64,000 nucleotides of DNA. It comes from Candidatus Obscuribacterales bacterium (GTDB taxonomy: Bacteria > Cyanobacteriota > Vampirovibrionia > Obscuribacterales > Obscuribacteraceae). The notes beneath the pieces are model-generated. The model was given only the letters and a program-made list of their open reading frames with translations. It did not search any database and was not told where the DNA came from. Position 1 is the first letter of the stretch. Each line of letters opens with the position of its first letter. Of the stretch, positions 27,626-37,210 are shown one piece after another. The position numbers were made by a program, and so were the translations under genes. The stretch spans positions 62,001 to 126,000 of the forward strand of contig JARLHI010000080.1 of NCBI GenBank assembly GCA_031292355.1, read 5' to 3'.

Positions 27626-29095
27626 ATGACCGAAATACGATTGCTTCTTGTCGAAGACGAGCGCCATCCTTTTGAGGATTTACGCGACAACCTGAAGAAA
27701 TCAGGTTACGGGGTGACCGTTTGCCGAGGGGCATTTGACGCGCTCGATGAGCTCAGTACACAAGGAGCTGACGCTGTCGTCACCTCGACTACACTTTCAG
27801 ATTTGAGCGGTTATCAACTTTGCTCATTGATCAAATCGAATGATCGCACCTGTCGCCTGCCAGTAATATTGACCAACGATGCAGCCGCCGAACAAGATGA
27901 TTTCTGGCGACTAGCGGCGCAATCTGATCACGTTTACAACGTTGAAGAAACAAAAAATACGGCTGCCATTGTTGAAAAATTAGGCAAGCTCGTTGAAGAA
28001 GCAAAAAATATGGGTTGGAAAGCCAGCCTCGTCAAGAATTTACTGATTCCTTCAACATCCTTTTCGACCGCCAATTTGATTACAAGTTACGGCGCCCTAT
28101 TAGACAATCTGCTGATCGAGCGCATGATCACCCGTGCCTGTCGTACTCTGTCAGTGTTGATTGAACCGCGCTCACAGTTTTCCGAAGCATATCTGGCTCT
28201 TGCAGCGCAAATGTTCCAACCAGATTTGCTGGGCATTGCAGTCGCCAATCAAACCGATAGCTGGGCTGCGTACCAGGTGAAAAGCGGCTTGTCACGCGAT
28301 TCTTTCATGCAATTAAGCGCGAAGGTAAACAAACAGCTGGGTGTTGGCAAAGATATTGAAACCAGCATATTTGGTCAACTAGACGACACTGGTGCAGCCA
28401 TTGCCGAATACGAAACTCTGCCTGTGATGACCGATAAAGGGCAAGGCATCCTCATTTTCGGCTCGATGCAGAAAAAATCCTTCAATGCCACGGCTCGTGC
28501 TTTCATGACGCAATTGCAGATGCACATGCAACCTGTTTTGCAATTATTGCTAGCCAAGCAAGAAATTCAGGCCCTGCAAGATCGAGAAGTCTACAGAGCT
28601 TCAACTGATCCACTGACAGGTTTGTATAACCTGGAATTTCTAGTGGGCTTTCTCCAACAGCAATTGCTCTTTTCCTTCAGACAGAGACTGGCTGTGGGAA
28701 TGGCTATCATCGACATCGATAATTTTGGCGAATTGAATAAGGATTTTGGCACTGAAACTGGAGATGTCGTTATTACGACAATCGCTAATCGACTAATGAA
28801 CATTACTCGCTCAAGCGATCTTCTGGCTCGTTATGGCGGCGACGAATTTGCAGTTGTTTTGCCAAACACCGATATCAAAGGTGTGAAAATCCTTGCTGAA
28901 AAAGTACGTGCAGAAATCGAACAAATGGCTTTTGCCAGGGGGTCCAAAAAGAAAGGACCGAAAGTGACTGTCAGTGTTGGCTGCAGCAACTTCAACATGG
29001 AAGATTTAAACCCGGAATCAATATTGCGCGATGCAAAACTGGCTTTGCAAAAAGCTAAAGAACAGGGCCGAAACTGCGTATCGGTTTACGAATAA
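27626..29095 (+). CDS. Diguanylate cyclase with degenerate receiver domain
   Basis: Start ATG 27626 has AAGGAAAG upstream; the frame is open from 27572. Residues 5-125 form a response-regulator-like receiver that keeps the acidic patch (LLLVEDER), but the phosphoacceptor position aligns with Ser in VVTSTTLSD rather than Asp. A middle region (about 150-320) resembles a sensory GAF-like domain. The C-terminal GGDEF domain is intact: G404-GDEF408 in RYGGDEFAVVLP, preceded by the inhibitory I-site R395-SSD398, five residues before GGDEF. It should make cyclic di-GMP and be product-inhibited. The receiver probably responds to something other than phosphorylation. Confidence 0.9.
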   Translation: MTEIRLLLVEDERHPFEDLRDNLKKSGYGVTVCRGAFDALDELSTQGADAVVTSTTLSDLSGYQLCSLIKSNDRTCRLPVILTNDAAAEQDDFWRLAAQSDHVYNVEETKNTAAIVEKLGKLVEEAKNMGWKASLVKNLLIPSTSFSTANLITSYGALLDNLLIERMITRACRTLSVLIEPRSQFSEAYLALAAQMFQPDLLGIAVANQTDSWAAYQVKSGLSRDSFMQLSAKVNKQLGVGKDIETSIFGQLDDTGAAIAEYETLPVMTDKGQGILIFGSMQKKSFNATARAFMTQLQMHMQPVLQLLLAKQEIQALQDREVYRASTDPLTGLYNLEFLVGFLQQQLLFSFRQRLAVGMAIIDIDNFGELNKDFGTETGDVVITTIANRLMNITRSSDLLARYGGDEFAVVLPNTDIKGVKILAEKVRAEIEQMAFARGSKKKGPKVTVSVGCSNFNMEDLNPESILRDAKLALQKAKEQGRNCVSVYE

Positions 29096-29139
29096 GATAC
29101 GAATCGGATACAAATAAAACACGAGTAACAAGCAGACAC

Positions 29140-30261
29140 TCAAGCCGTCTGTAAGTTCAACGCAGCATAAGCAGCATCGATCAGCTGCATTAATTCGGCA
29201 TTGGCAAGTTGACCACGCGCCTGGGCTGCGGCCATGAGCGCACCAGCGCCAAGCCCTTCTTTGACATGCCAGTCTTCGTATGCGCGCAATCCGGCAAATC
29301 TCGAGAGTGCAAAGTCTGGAAAACTAGCAAAAAAACTAGCTCCTACTAATTCGCTCAGACGCCTGGTATCACCGGCTGGATCGCCAGTTACCCATTTGGT
29401 AGTAATGACGTACAACCGACTGAGATCGACTGCGTATTGACGATGGACTACGAGATTTTTGACGAGGAAGTAAACAGCAAGCATCTGGCTCCCGCCTCCA
29501 AGCACCACAGGTTTGCGCGACAGAGCGGAAATCGTCATGCCGCTTACAAATGCCTGCATCGGATCACCAACTGACGCTACCGCTTTGAGAGGATCGCTGG
29601 GCCATTGCTCCACCCTGTAAGAAGCGTTTTTGATACCACTTTCAATTAGAGCGCGGCGCATTGTTTTATCAGGAGTAATTACACTAGTTGAAACAAGGTC
29701 AAGGCAATTGACACCAAGCCCCTGTAGAACAGCGGCGGCTGTTGTGGTTCCGGCCGGAACGCACTCGGCGATGATAGCGAAATCAGCAAGATCAATAGTT
29801 GCACCAAGACGCAAACCCTCTTCGAACAAAGTTTCGACCTGGTCTAAAGCAAGTGCCTCTCCGCTACTCAAACAACGAGCGGGTACCCGCCCAGCCACAA
29901 AATCAACTTCAAGAGGCTGGCGGAACGTACCACAGTCAATGACAAAAGGTCTCTGCTCAAGCGAATCTAAACACGCACGGGCTATGACAACGGGCGAAAC
30001 AATTCCATCTGGAGAGACTGGAATTTGTTCGCCTCTGCGAGCTACATTGGAGCGCAAAATGTCAGCATCAACAGATGGTGTCAATCGCCTTTGAGCAGGC
30101 GTTGCGCCAGCAGCCGAAATGCCGTCGACGTCGCTAGTGTAGGTGCTTGCCAGACACAAAAAGTAAGAGCTAGAAAATCCACTCAACATTTTGCGCAAAT
30201 CGTCGCCAACATTGTGAGGGTCGTTTTGAGCCTGCAAAAAATCACAATGCGGCGCAGTCAT
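29140..30261 (-). CDS. CobT-like nicotinate mononucleotide-dependent phosphoribosyltransferase (UPF0284)
   Basis: This 373-residue protein resembles the UPF0284 (TIGR00303) branch of CobT proteins found in cyanobacteria and archaea. CobT transfers phosphoribose to the lower-ligand base of cobalamin. The motif ECVPAGTTTAAAVLQGLG and the phrase TPDKTMRRALIESGI support the family. The C-terminal region contains GGGSQMLAVYFLVKN. No other cobalamin gene is nearby. Its first codon overlaps the stop of the upstream membrane protein gene by four bases (ATGA), so the two are translated together. Confidence 0.85.
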   Translation of the reverse strand: MTAPHCDFLQAQNDPHNVGDDLRKMLSGFSSSYFLCLASTYTSDVDGISAAGATPAQRRLTPSVDADILRSNVARRGEQIPVSPDGIVSPVVIARACLDSLEQRPFVIDCGTFRQPLEVDFVAGRVPARCLSSGEALALDQVETLFEEGLRLGATIDLADFAIIAECVPAGTTTAAAVLQGLGVNCLDLVSTSVITPDKTMRRALIESGIKNASYRVEQWPSDPLKAVASVGDPMQAFVSGMTISALSRKPVVLGGGSQMLAVYFLVKNLVVHRQYAVDLSRLYVITTKWVTGDPAGDTRRLSELVGASFFASFPDFALSRFAGLRAYEDWHVKEGLGAGALMAAAQARGQLANAELMQLIDAAYAALNLQTA

Positions 30262-31187
30262 TCGAAGCGTCCTCGCAATAATTCACTAAATGGAATCACC
30301 ATGAAGGGGAAAATGAAAACTGACACAACACCTTGCCAGAGAAAATTGCAGATCAAGATAATCGCGGTCTGAGTATTTAAAACGGCAGGTTGAGTCATAA
30401 GAAAAGGCGTTAGTGGTTCGGTGGTGATGGTCAAGAAGATCAGTGATATCAGCGATAGAACAAGGCAAGGCAAGAAACAGCTTACGGACAAGCCGATTGT
30501 TTTGTAAACGGATTTCTGAATCTCCGGCTTGCAACTGCTTGATACTACGAGCGATATCATCGAAAGAACGAAAATAAAAGTGCCTGAAGCAACAAAACCA
30601 ATCATCGCCATAATTTCAAACCATGGAGGCAAAACCAGTCCGGGGATACGAACAAACGTCGGGGCCACGACGACGGCGCTGCAAATAGACAGACAGACAA
30701 GAGGTGCGAGCATATAAAGTGTGATCAACAAATAGTACTTTGCCATAAAAGCCTTGCGCTGTTTTACCTGCACAAGGGCATCTTTCATGTGAGCGACAAG
30801 TATGTTCGAGTCGATGACGTCATCCCAGCTATTTTCAGGCAACGACAAAACAGCTCTCGAAACTGCGGTCAGTCTGGAGAGCCAGAGGGCAATGCTCCAC
30901 AAATAAGTCACGCCAGCAATTAACAAAGCAGCCATAGTCGAAATCAAAGTCACCAAGACCTCGGTCATTTCGTTTATTTGCGATAAACGCGACATCAAAA
31001 TAAAAAATGCCATCAGCCAGACACTCATGGCAATTAAACCAAGACCAGCCGGCAAAATGCATTTCGGCAGAAATGTCAGGGCAAGACGAATGGCGTTAGA
31101 AAGCCATTTCTTGTTCTTAAAGGTCTGAAAAACAAGCCATGGCGATGTTTCTTTAAAGACGGCATCGTTGTCTTTGAGGTTGTTCAC
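30258..31187 (-). CDS. Polytopic membrane protein of unknown function
   Basis: This 309-residue protein has six hydrophobic helices: about residues 50-72, 83-107, 150-178, 190-215, 230-250 and 270-300. Residues between helices are polar, and a Trp-rich cytoplasmic stretch precedes the first. No family was recognised. Its stop codon overlaps the start of the CobT-like gene (ATGA), so the proteins probably work in one process, perhaps transport or salvage of a cobamide precursor. That role is inferred from coupling only. Confidence 0.78.
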   Translation of the reverse strand: MNNLKDNDAVFKETSPWLVFQTFKNKKWLSNAIRLALTFLPKCILPAGLGLIAMSVWLMAFFILMSRLSQINEMTEVLVTLISTMAALLIAGVTYLWSIALWLSRLTAVSRAVLSLPENSWDDVIDSNILVAHMKDALVQVKQRKAFMAKYYLLITLYMLAPLVCLSICSAVVVAPTFVRIPGLVLPPWFEIMAMIGFVASGTFIFVLSMISLVVSSSCKPEIQKSVYKTIGLSVSCFLPCLVLSLISLIFLTITTEPLTPFLMTQPAVLNTQTAIILICNFLWQGVVSVFIFPFMVIPFSELLRGRFE

Positions 31188-31303
31188 GCGAGCGTCTCAC
31201 AAGGTCTTTCTTGCCAACGCTCTATATACTGACCTGATTGACAATCAAACTCAATACAAGCGCATGAGTGCTTGCAAAAATTATCGAGAAATTTTGTCTA
31301 TGT

Positions 31304-33607
31304 TTACTTCTCAGCCGCTTTTGCGACAGTCTGCTGCTTGAATTTGGCAACAAAGTCTAAAAACGACTTGCCTGGCTTGGTCAGCTCTTCGGGAACGTTT
31401 CCAATAACCCGGCTGATTACCTGGTCGGGAATGGGTTCAACACTGCGACCGACAGCGGCTGCGGCTTTAACGGCGTTGGCGTTAGCGATTATCTCAGCGC
31501 CACTTGCGTCACGTTTGGTTTCCACAATGACAAAACCGCCAATATCGTTTTCTTTGCCAAAATTACGTCCAAGTACACGTTCTGCTCCAAGGTCGTTGAT
31601 TTGAGCAATATTTACTCTCTTTGGAACCACACGGGTCGCTCCGACTTCACGACTGGAGGGCAAGGCCACATCCACAATCGAGCCATCGGTGCGCACAGCA
31701 TATACTTTGGCTTCAGCTGGAAGTTCCGACTGCACTTTTGAAAAAGCCTCAATCGCTTTACGAGTTTCAGGAGTCAGGTTAGCAGTCTCAGGGCGCCGGA
31801 CGGCAGCAGCCTCTGGACTTTTAGGTGGGTGGGCAATTGCTGACTGCTCGGCGCTTGCTTGACTTTCGGCTGCATCGGCAATTTTAAGAGGAGTTCTTGC
31901 AAGGGCTGCCTTTTCAATTCCGCTCAGTCTTCTTTCGATCACAGTGCGAAGGTTCATGAATTTCTTGTCGTCGTTCAACGTTTGCAATGTGTCAATGGCA
32001 GCATTTTTGCCAGTTGGTGCAAGTGGTTGCAACAGGCGATCCAGATTCTTTACAGCGTCAGCCACGACACGTTCACGAATGTCGGCATTAGCTTCTGTTC
32101 GCATCACCTGAGAGACACTGTCTGTGTAGTCTTTAAGAGCGGCAAGACCATTGCGTAAGCTACCAGAGCGATTTTCAAAAGCCTTCACTTTATTTTCGGC
32201 CGCGAGCAAACTCTTATCAACATCTGCAAAACCGCTGGTTTCTCTAGCTGTGCTTGCAGCATCTTTTACAACTGCTTTAAATGGAGTTTCTCGTGGAGCT
32301 TCTTTAATCGAAGATGCAACAAACGGCTGCGGTTTTTCTGCCACTGGAACATCAAAACGCACTGAGCTACCATCTGATGCTGGTTGAAAGGGCCTAGCTG
32401 CGACAGGCTTGTCTGCAACCACGGCATTAAAGGGAGTTGATTTTTCAACAACCTTCACTTCCGCTGGTCTTACTGGAGGAGCGGCAATTCCGGTGCGCTC
32501 TTCTTGCGTTAGAATCGACGACGATGGTCTGGGTGTGCCAATTTGTTGCTCCCGCTTGCGCAGAGCCATGTCTTCTTCAGAAGTCGGTTTTTCAAAAGCA
32601 CCATTCTGTTTCAGAGAATCGATCCGCGCTTGAGCCTGTTTTGCGGTAGCGCCTATAGTATCGAGCTGTTCAGCCGATTTTGCCTGCAATGCCGTAATGT
32701 GGCTTTCCACACGGGGCAGCAATCCAGGCTTTCCGGCAACGCCTTCGATTTGTTCGATACGTGCAGGCGCCGCGGCCTTCGCTTTTTCAAAACTCTCTTG
32801 CGCCGCTTCAAATCCACGTCTGGCTCCAGCCTTATCCTCGGAAGAACCTTCAAGGGCCAGATCACGCATATTTTGCTGTGCAGCTTTTACTCGTTTTAAA
32901 GCAGGCGAACTGTCCGCCGTCAATTCGGAGCCGACAGTTTCAGAGCGCAGTTGCTTGAGACTTTTGAGTTCTGTACTCAATTGAGTCAGGTCACGGTTGG
33001 CGATTTGCAAATCCTGACCGATCTGAGTATGCGTCGCCATTGAATCTTTTAAGTCGGCAGTCAGACCACGAACAACTTTGTCGCTTTGGATATTGTTTTT
33101 CAGTTCAAGGGCTTTCCAGCCATCCAAATCGCCCATCGAAATAGACTTAGGCTTAGTGCCTTCAACGATTTCTTTAGCTGCTTTCAATCGAGCGTCAACG
33201 TCTGCTCGCATTGTCACACGAGACAAAGTGCCAACATCAGCTAATGCAGCATCTCCTTTAAGAAAAGCAGCGCCTGTTTTAATTGACTCAGAACCAAATT
33301 TAGCGGCTACACCAAGTGACTTTTCTATCGATGGCAGTGCTTCTTTCGCCAGTCCACGCAATGCACCATGTGTTGCGAGGTCTACTGCAACTACCCCAAC
33401 TACCGCGGCTCCAGCAGCAACCGCTTCAATAGGATGTCCGTGAGTGACTTGCTGCACCTCTGATCTAAGGGATTGCAAATTCGTTAGTTGTTTTTCTTTC
33501 CATGAATTGAAAGCGTGAGAGAGTTCATTCGAATCTTGAGGACCAAAAGCTCGTGACGAATTTGCTGCGGTGCTCGCGTTATCGCCGAAAGTGCTGCGAT
33601 CTGCCAT
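31304..33607 (-). CDS. Large coiled-coil protein of unknown function (767 aa)
   Basis: The start ATG 33607 has GGGGGAG just upstream. Residues 60-82 form an Ala/Val-rich hydrophobic segment (AVAAGAAVVGVVAVDLATHG), possibly a membrane-associated helix. Long helical coiled coils occur at about 150-330. A Pro/Ser/Ala-rich disordered region (about 340-450) contains recurring PFxAVV-like phrases such as TPFNAVVADKP and TPFKAVVKDAA. The C-terminal 150 residues look folded (AKVYAVRTDGSIVDVALPSS). No homology was recognised and no signal peptide is present. The gene stands alone. Confidence 0.72.
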   Translation of the reverse strand: MADRSTFGDNASTAANSSRAFGPQDSNELSHAFNSWKEKQLTNLQSLRSEVQQVTHGHPIEAVAAGAAVVGVVAVDLATHGALRGLAKEALPSIEKSLGVAAKFGSESIKTGAAFLKGDAALADVGTLSRVTMRADVDARLKAAKEIVEGTKPKSISMGDLDGWKALELKNNIQSDKVVRGLTADLKDSMATHTQIGQDLQIANRDLTQLSTELKSLKQLRSETVGSELTADSSPALKRVKAAQQNMRDLALEGSSEDKAGARRGFEAAQESFEKAKAAAPARIEQIEGVAGKPGLLPRVESHITALQAKSAEQLDTIGATAKQAQARIDSLKQNGAFEKPTSEEDMALRKREQQIGTPRPSSSILTQEERTGIAAPPVRPAEVKVVEKSTPFNAVVADKPVAARPFQPASDGSSVRFDVPVAEKPQPFVASSIKEAPRETPFKAVVKDAASTARETSGFADVDKSLLAAENKVKAFENRSGSLRNGLAALKDYTDSVSQVMRTEANADIRERVVADAVKNLDRLLQPLAPTGKNAAIDTLQTLNDDKKFMNLRTVIERRLSGIEKAALARTPLKIADAAESQASAEQSAIAHPPKSPEAAAVRRPETANLTPETRKAIEAFSKVQSELPAEAKVYAVRTDGSIVDVALPSSREVGATRVVPKRVNIAQINDLGAERVLGRNFGKENDIGGFVIVETKRDASGAEIIANANAVKAAAAVGRSVEPIPDQVISRVIGNVPEELTKPGKSFLDFVAKFKQQTVAKAAEK

Positions 33608-33832
33608 TCAAGGTCTCCCCCGGGTGATGTCTTTGCAGGCATAATAGTTTTGCCCCCGAGGATAGTCGATTGGGGAAAATCCCCGAACGCTTAGTAAAAA
33701 TCCCATAGCAGTTTTACAAAACGACGAAAACACTGAGCCAAGCCAGTCCTTGGCTACCCAGCAGATTGTAAAAAATCTCAGGTTTAATGTTGACAGCCAA
33801 TTTTTGGTAAAAAAATGCGGCTGGACCGTTCT

Positions 33833-34441
33833 TCATTTGATGACAGGCAAAGTTTTCTGTGCAGCTGAAACCATAGACAGGAATAGCTGATGCACTCGTA
33901 AATCGTCGGTAATTTCTGGATGAAATGCTGTCACTAGAAGGTTTTTTTGTCTGGCCATGACAATTCCCTCATCAATAGATGAGAGCACTTCCACGTCCGA
34001 AGAAACAGATTTGATAATAGGCCCCCGAATAAACACAGCGGGAAACGATTGAGGTCCAAGCACTGGAATGTCGAGCGACGTCTCGAAGCTAAAACGTTGT
34101 GGACCAAAGGCATTACGCTTGACGCAAATGTCCATCAAAGCCAGCCGCCCCTGTGTTGAGCCTTCAATCTCCTTAGCCAGAAAGATAGAGCCCATGCACG
34201 TCCCGTAGATAGGCATCCCATTTTGACCGCGAGTGAGGATGGTATCAAATATGGGGTCCTGATTGTCAGCCATCAATTTATCTATGGCCGTTGATTCGCC
34301 ACCTGGAATAATCAAGCCGTCAATGTCCGCGATCTCAGCAGAGCGTCTGATTTCACAAGCAGCTGCACCACAGCGACGAATTATCGCCATGTGTTCAGCG
34401 AAATCACCCTGTAATGCAAGAACTCCAATACGCAAAGACAT
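33833..34441 (-). CDS. pdxT: Pyridoxal 5'-phosphate synthase glutaminase subunit PdxT
   Basis: PdxT releases ammonia from glutamine for the PdxS lyase. The start ATG 34441 (MSLRIGVLALQG) is chosen because it matches the family start and has GAGG upstream; a longer frame exists but reads into the pdxS-pdxT gap. Catalytic C82 is in YGTCMGS (usually TCAG), and the His-Glu pair is in AFHPEITDD near residue 170. Glutamine binding uses GGESTAIDKL. It sits 55 bases downstream of pdxS and is co-transcribed. Confidence 0.95.
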   Translation of the reverse strand: MSLRIGVLALQGDFAEHMAIIRRCGAAACEIRRSAEIADIDGLIIPGGESTAIDKLMADNQDPIFDTILTRGQNGMPIYGTCMGSIFLAKEIEGSTQGRLALMDICVKRNAFGPQRFSFETSLDIPVLGPQSFPAVFIRGPIIKSVSSDVEVLSSIDEGIVMARQKNLLVTAFHPEITDDLRVHQLFLSMVSAAQKTLPVIK

Positions 34442-34496
34442 TGAAAAATCCTCAAGGTAAAAGACGGGCAGCAAAAGCTGCCCGTCTTGATTTACT

Positions 34497-35396
34497 CTAC
34501 CAGCCGCGCTTAGCCAGCGTTTCAGCCGGACTAAGTGAACTGGCATTACGTCCAACCATGGGTTCACCTAAATTACGACTACAGTCAGCAAGCGCTTGCG
34601 CATCTCTAAAGAAAGTTGTCGCCTTGACGATCGCGCGGGCGCGCTTGCCTGGATCACCAGACTTGAAAATGCCAGACCCGACAAAGACACCGTCGACGCC
34701 AATCTGCATCATGAGCGCCGCGTCAGCCGGTGTGGCAATGCCACCGGCAGCAAAATTAACAACAGGCAATTTGCCTTCGTCAGCGACTTTGCAAACCAAT
34801 TCGTATGGAGCGCCAATTTTCTTGGCATAAGTCATACGCTCTTCGCGCGGCATATTAGAAAGGAGACGAATTTCTCCAAGTATCGCTCGTGCGTGACGTA
34901 CTGCTTCCACCACATCGCCTGTGCCTGCTTCGCCCTTGGTGCGAATCATGGCAGCGCCTTCGCCAATTCTTCTTAAGGCTTCACCCAAATTGCGGGCTCC
35001 GCAAACGAAAGGAATATTAAACGCCAGTTTGTCTATATGGTATTCCTCATCGGCAGGTGTGAGAACTTCGCTTTCGTCGATGCAATCAACGCCAAGCGCC
35101 TGCAAAATCTGAGCTTCAACGAAATGACCGATGCGAGCTTTGGCCATAACTGGAATGCTTACGGCTTCAATAATTTTGCTGACTAATTCTGGATCGCTCA
35201 TTCGTGCCACACCGCCATCGGCGCGAATATCAGCTGGCACTCTCTCGAGAGCCATGACGGCAACGGCACCTGCATCTTCAGCGATTTTTGCTTGCTCGGC
35301 ATTGACCACATCCATGATCACGCCGCCTTTTAGCATGGCAGGCAAAGCTTTTTTTACCAGCGTTGTGCCAGTTTCAATTTTGGATTCTGTAACCAT
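34497..35396 (-). CDS. pdxS: Pyridoxal 5'-phosphate synthase lyase subunit PdxS
   Basis: PdxS builds PLP directly from ribose 5-phosphate, glyceraldehyde 3-phosphate and ammonia supplied by PdxT. Start ATG 35396 has GGAGAA seven bases before it. Conserved parts include GGVIMDVVNAEQAKIAEDAG, the catalytic lysine in PVMAKARIGHFVEAQIL and GGIATPADAALMMQIGVDG. At 299 aa it is standard. It lies between the PLP-type regulator gene (50 bases upstream) and pdxT, so all three probably form one transcript. Confidence 0.97.
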   Translation of the reverse strand: MVTESKIETGTTLVKKALPAMLKGGVIMDVVNAEQAKIAEDAGAVAVMALERVPADIRADGGVARMSDPELVSKIIEAVSIPVMAKARIGHFVEAQILQALGVDCIDESEVLTPADEEYHIDKLAFNIPFVCGARNLGEALRRIGEGAAMIRTKGEAGTGDVVEAVRHARAILGEIRLLSNMPREERMTYAKKIGAPYELVCKVADEGKLPVVNFAAGGIATPADAALMMQIGVDGVFVGSGIFKSGDPGKRARAIVKATTFFRDAQALADCSRNLGEPMVGRNASSLSPAETLAKRGW

Positions 35397-35446
35397 GATG
35401 TTCTCCTGAGTTTTATCTGTATTTTTTGTGTGCAGTGTTTTGTAAT

Positions 35447-37054
35447 TCAAATCAAAATATTTTCTGCATGCCTTAGAACGGCTCCTTCAAATGATTTCGC
35501 GCGCCGCACCGTAACGGCATCAAAGTAATGGGAAAGGGCTTGAGCCAACCGGTGAACACCTTCTTCGATTGTTTTTTCATTTTGTTGAATGAAGCACAAT
35601 CTAAGAAACTGACTTCCGCCCTTTTCACAAAAGAACAAATCGCCGACTGAAAAACGCACCCCCTGCTCTTGCGCGAAACGCAACAACTCACGACTGGAAA
35701 AACCGTCAGGCAAGCGCGCCCACAAAAACAGTCCACCTTCAGGAACGCTCCAGGTCAATTGCGGGGCACCAGCAAAGAACTGGTGACCGATATATTTCTG
35801 CAGTGCACCAATCATGGCGTCACGACGACTCTTGTAAATAAGGCGAACACGCTCGAGATGTTCTTTATAAAGACCTTTTTCTAAATATTCAGCAAGGACT
35901 ATTTGAGCAATAGAGCTGGTCGAAAGATCTAGTGTTCGCTTGGCCAGGCGAATGCGCTCCATGAGTGGTGCTGGTCCAACCAGCCAGCCGAGACGCAGTC
36001 CCGGACATAGTGCTTTCGAAAACGTACCTTGATGGACGACAAGCTCTCGGCCACCAGGCAAAGCCCGCATCGGCGGCAAGCTTTGGCCTTCGTAGCGCAA
36101 ATCGCCAACGAAGTTGTCCTCTAAAATAGGCACCTGATATTGATTACAGAGTTTGATGATTTGATTGCGACAGTCAAGAGACATAGACGCACCGGTCGGA
36201 TTTTGAAAATTCGGCATGGTATAAACGAGTTTCACTTGCTTTTGCTGCAGCGCTCGTTCAAACAAAGCCATGTCCATGCCACCATCGACGAGCGGCACCG
36301 TATGACAGCGAGCCTGTCTGGCCTGAAAATTGCAAATCGCCCAGAAATAACTGGGCTCTTCCAGAACCACTGTATCACCGGCATCCAGCAACGTATCGCA
36401 GACAAGACTGATGCCTTGTTGAGAGCCGCTGACAATAAGAATTTCATCGTCGCTTGCATGCACACCCTGCTGGGCCAGATGTTTTTGCACTTGCGCGATC
36501 AAATGAGGGTGACCAATAGCCGGGCTGTAACTAAACATATCGACTGCCCGACCGGCTTTCACAAGGTCTGAGAGTATTTTCTCAAATTGTTCATGAGGAT
36601 AAAATTCTTCAGTTGGAATGCCACCGGCAAAGGAGATCATCTGCTCTGCTGCAATGTTGCTGTCAGTAAAAACTGGTTCACGACTCAACAAAGCGCTGGT
36701 CATCTGGCTGGCCCGGGAAAAATTAGCCGTCCAGTCGATACCGCCAGAGGGGTTCTTCAAATTTTTCTGGTAATGCTCAACTGTCGGGCTTTTTTGCTCT
36801 TTAACGTACGTGCCACGCCCGACGTGACTGTCGATCAGTCCTGCTTCAATCAACTCAGCATAGGCACGTGAGACTGTTGAACGGTCGACTCTCAAAAGCG
36901 CGGCCAGCTCGCGATTGGTTGGCAGTTTAGTCTGAGCGGGCAAACGACCTAATTCGATCGCATCTTTAAAGCGATTGCGAATCTGGCAATACAGTGGCTC
37001 ACCCTTCTCAGAAGGGGATTCATTCGGTTGTAAAATATCCAGCCAATCCAGCAT
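35447..37054 (-). CDS. pdxR: MocR-type (GntR-HTH/aminotransferase) regulator, PdxR-like
   Basis: An N-terminal winged helix of the GntR type (about residues 20-90, LPTNRELAALLRVDRSTVSR) is fused to a class I aminotransferase-fold domain (about 120-520), which binds PLP as a sensor. The PLP lysine is in QGTFSKALCPGLRLGW. PdxR activates pdxST when PLP is low and is inhibited by PLP; the position directly upstream of pdxS supports that role. The start at ATG 37054 is preferred, with TTG 37075 as alternative. Unusually it is on the same strand as pdxST rather than divergent. Confidence 0.9.
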   Translation of the reverse strand: MLDWLDILQPNESPSEKGEPLYCQIRNRFKDAIELGRLPAQTKLPTNRELAALLRVDRSTVSRAYAELIEAGLIDSHVGRGTYVKEQKSPTVEHYQKNLKNPSGGIDWTANFSRASQMTSALLSREPVFTDSNIAAEQMISFAGGIPTEEFYPHEQFEKILSDLVKAGRAVDMFSYSPAIGHPHLIAQVQKHLAQQGVHASDDEILIVSGSQQGISLVCDTLLDAGDTVVLEEPSYFWAICNFQARQARCHTVPLVDGGMDMALFERALQQKQVKLVYTMPNFQNPTGASMSLDCRNQIIKLCNQYQVPILEDNFVGDLRYEGQSLPPMRALPGGRELVVHQGTFSKALCPGLRLGWLVGPAPLMERIRLAKRTLDLSTSSIAQIVLAEYLEKGLYKEHLERVRLIYKSRRDAMIGALQKYIGHQFFAGAPQLTWSVPEGGLFLWARLPDGFSSRELLRFAQEQGVRFSVGDLFFCEKGGSQFLRLCFIQQNEKTIEEGVHRLAQALSHYFDAVTVRRAKSFEGAVLRHAENILI

Positions 37055-37210
37055 TAGACCCCGCGAACGTGCCAAAAACTAAGCTTAGATCAGAATTGGC
37101 TGGAAAAGCAACCCAGCCAATCAAGACAATGAGATTTAAATTCAATAAAGGAATTCAGAAATTCCAGGAACCTTTACATCCTCTTCGAGTCTTACTATGC
37201 ATAATGACCA

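Noticed and set aside
34442..34567. N-terminal extension of the pdxT frame
   Set aside because: It reads through the pdxS-pdxT gap and lacks family similarity; ATG 34441 matches the PdxT start and has a ribosome site.
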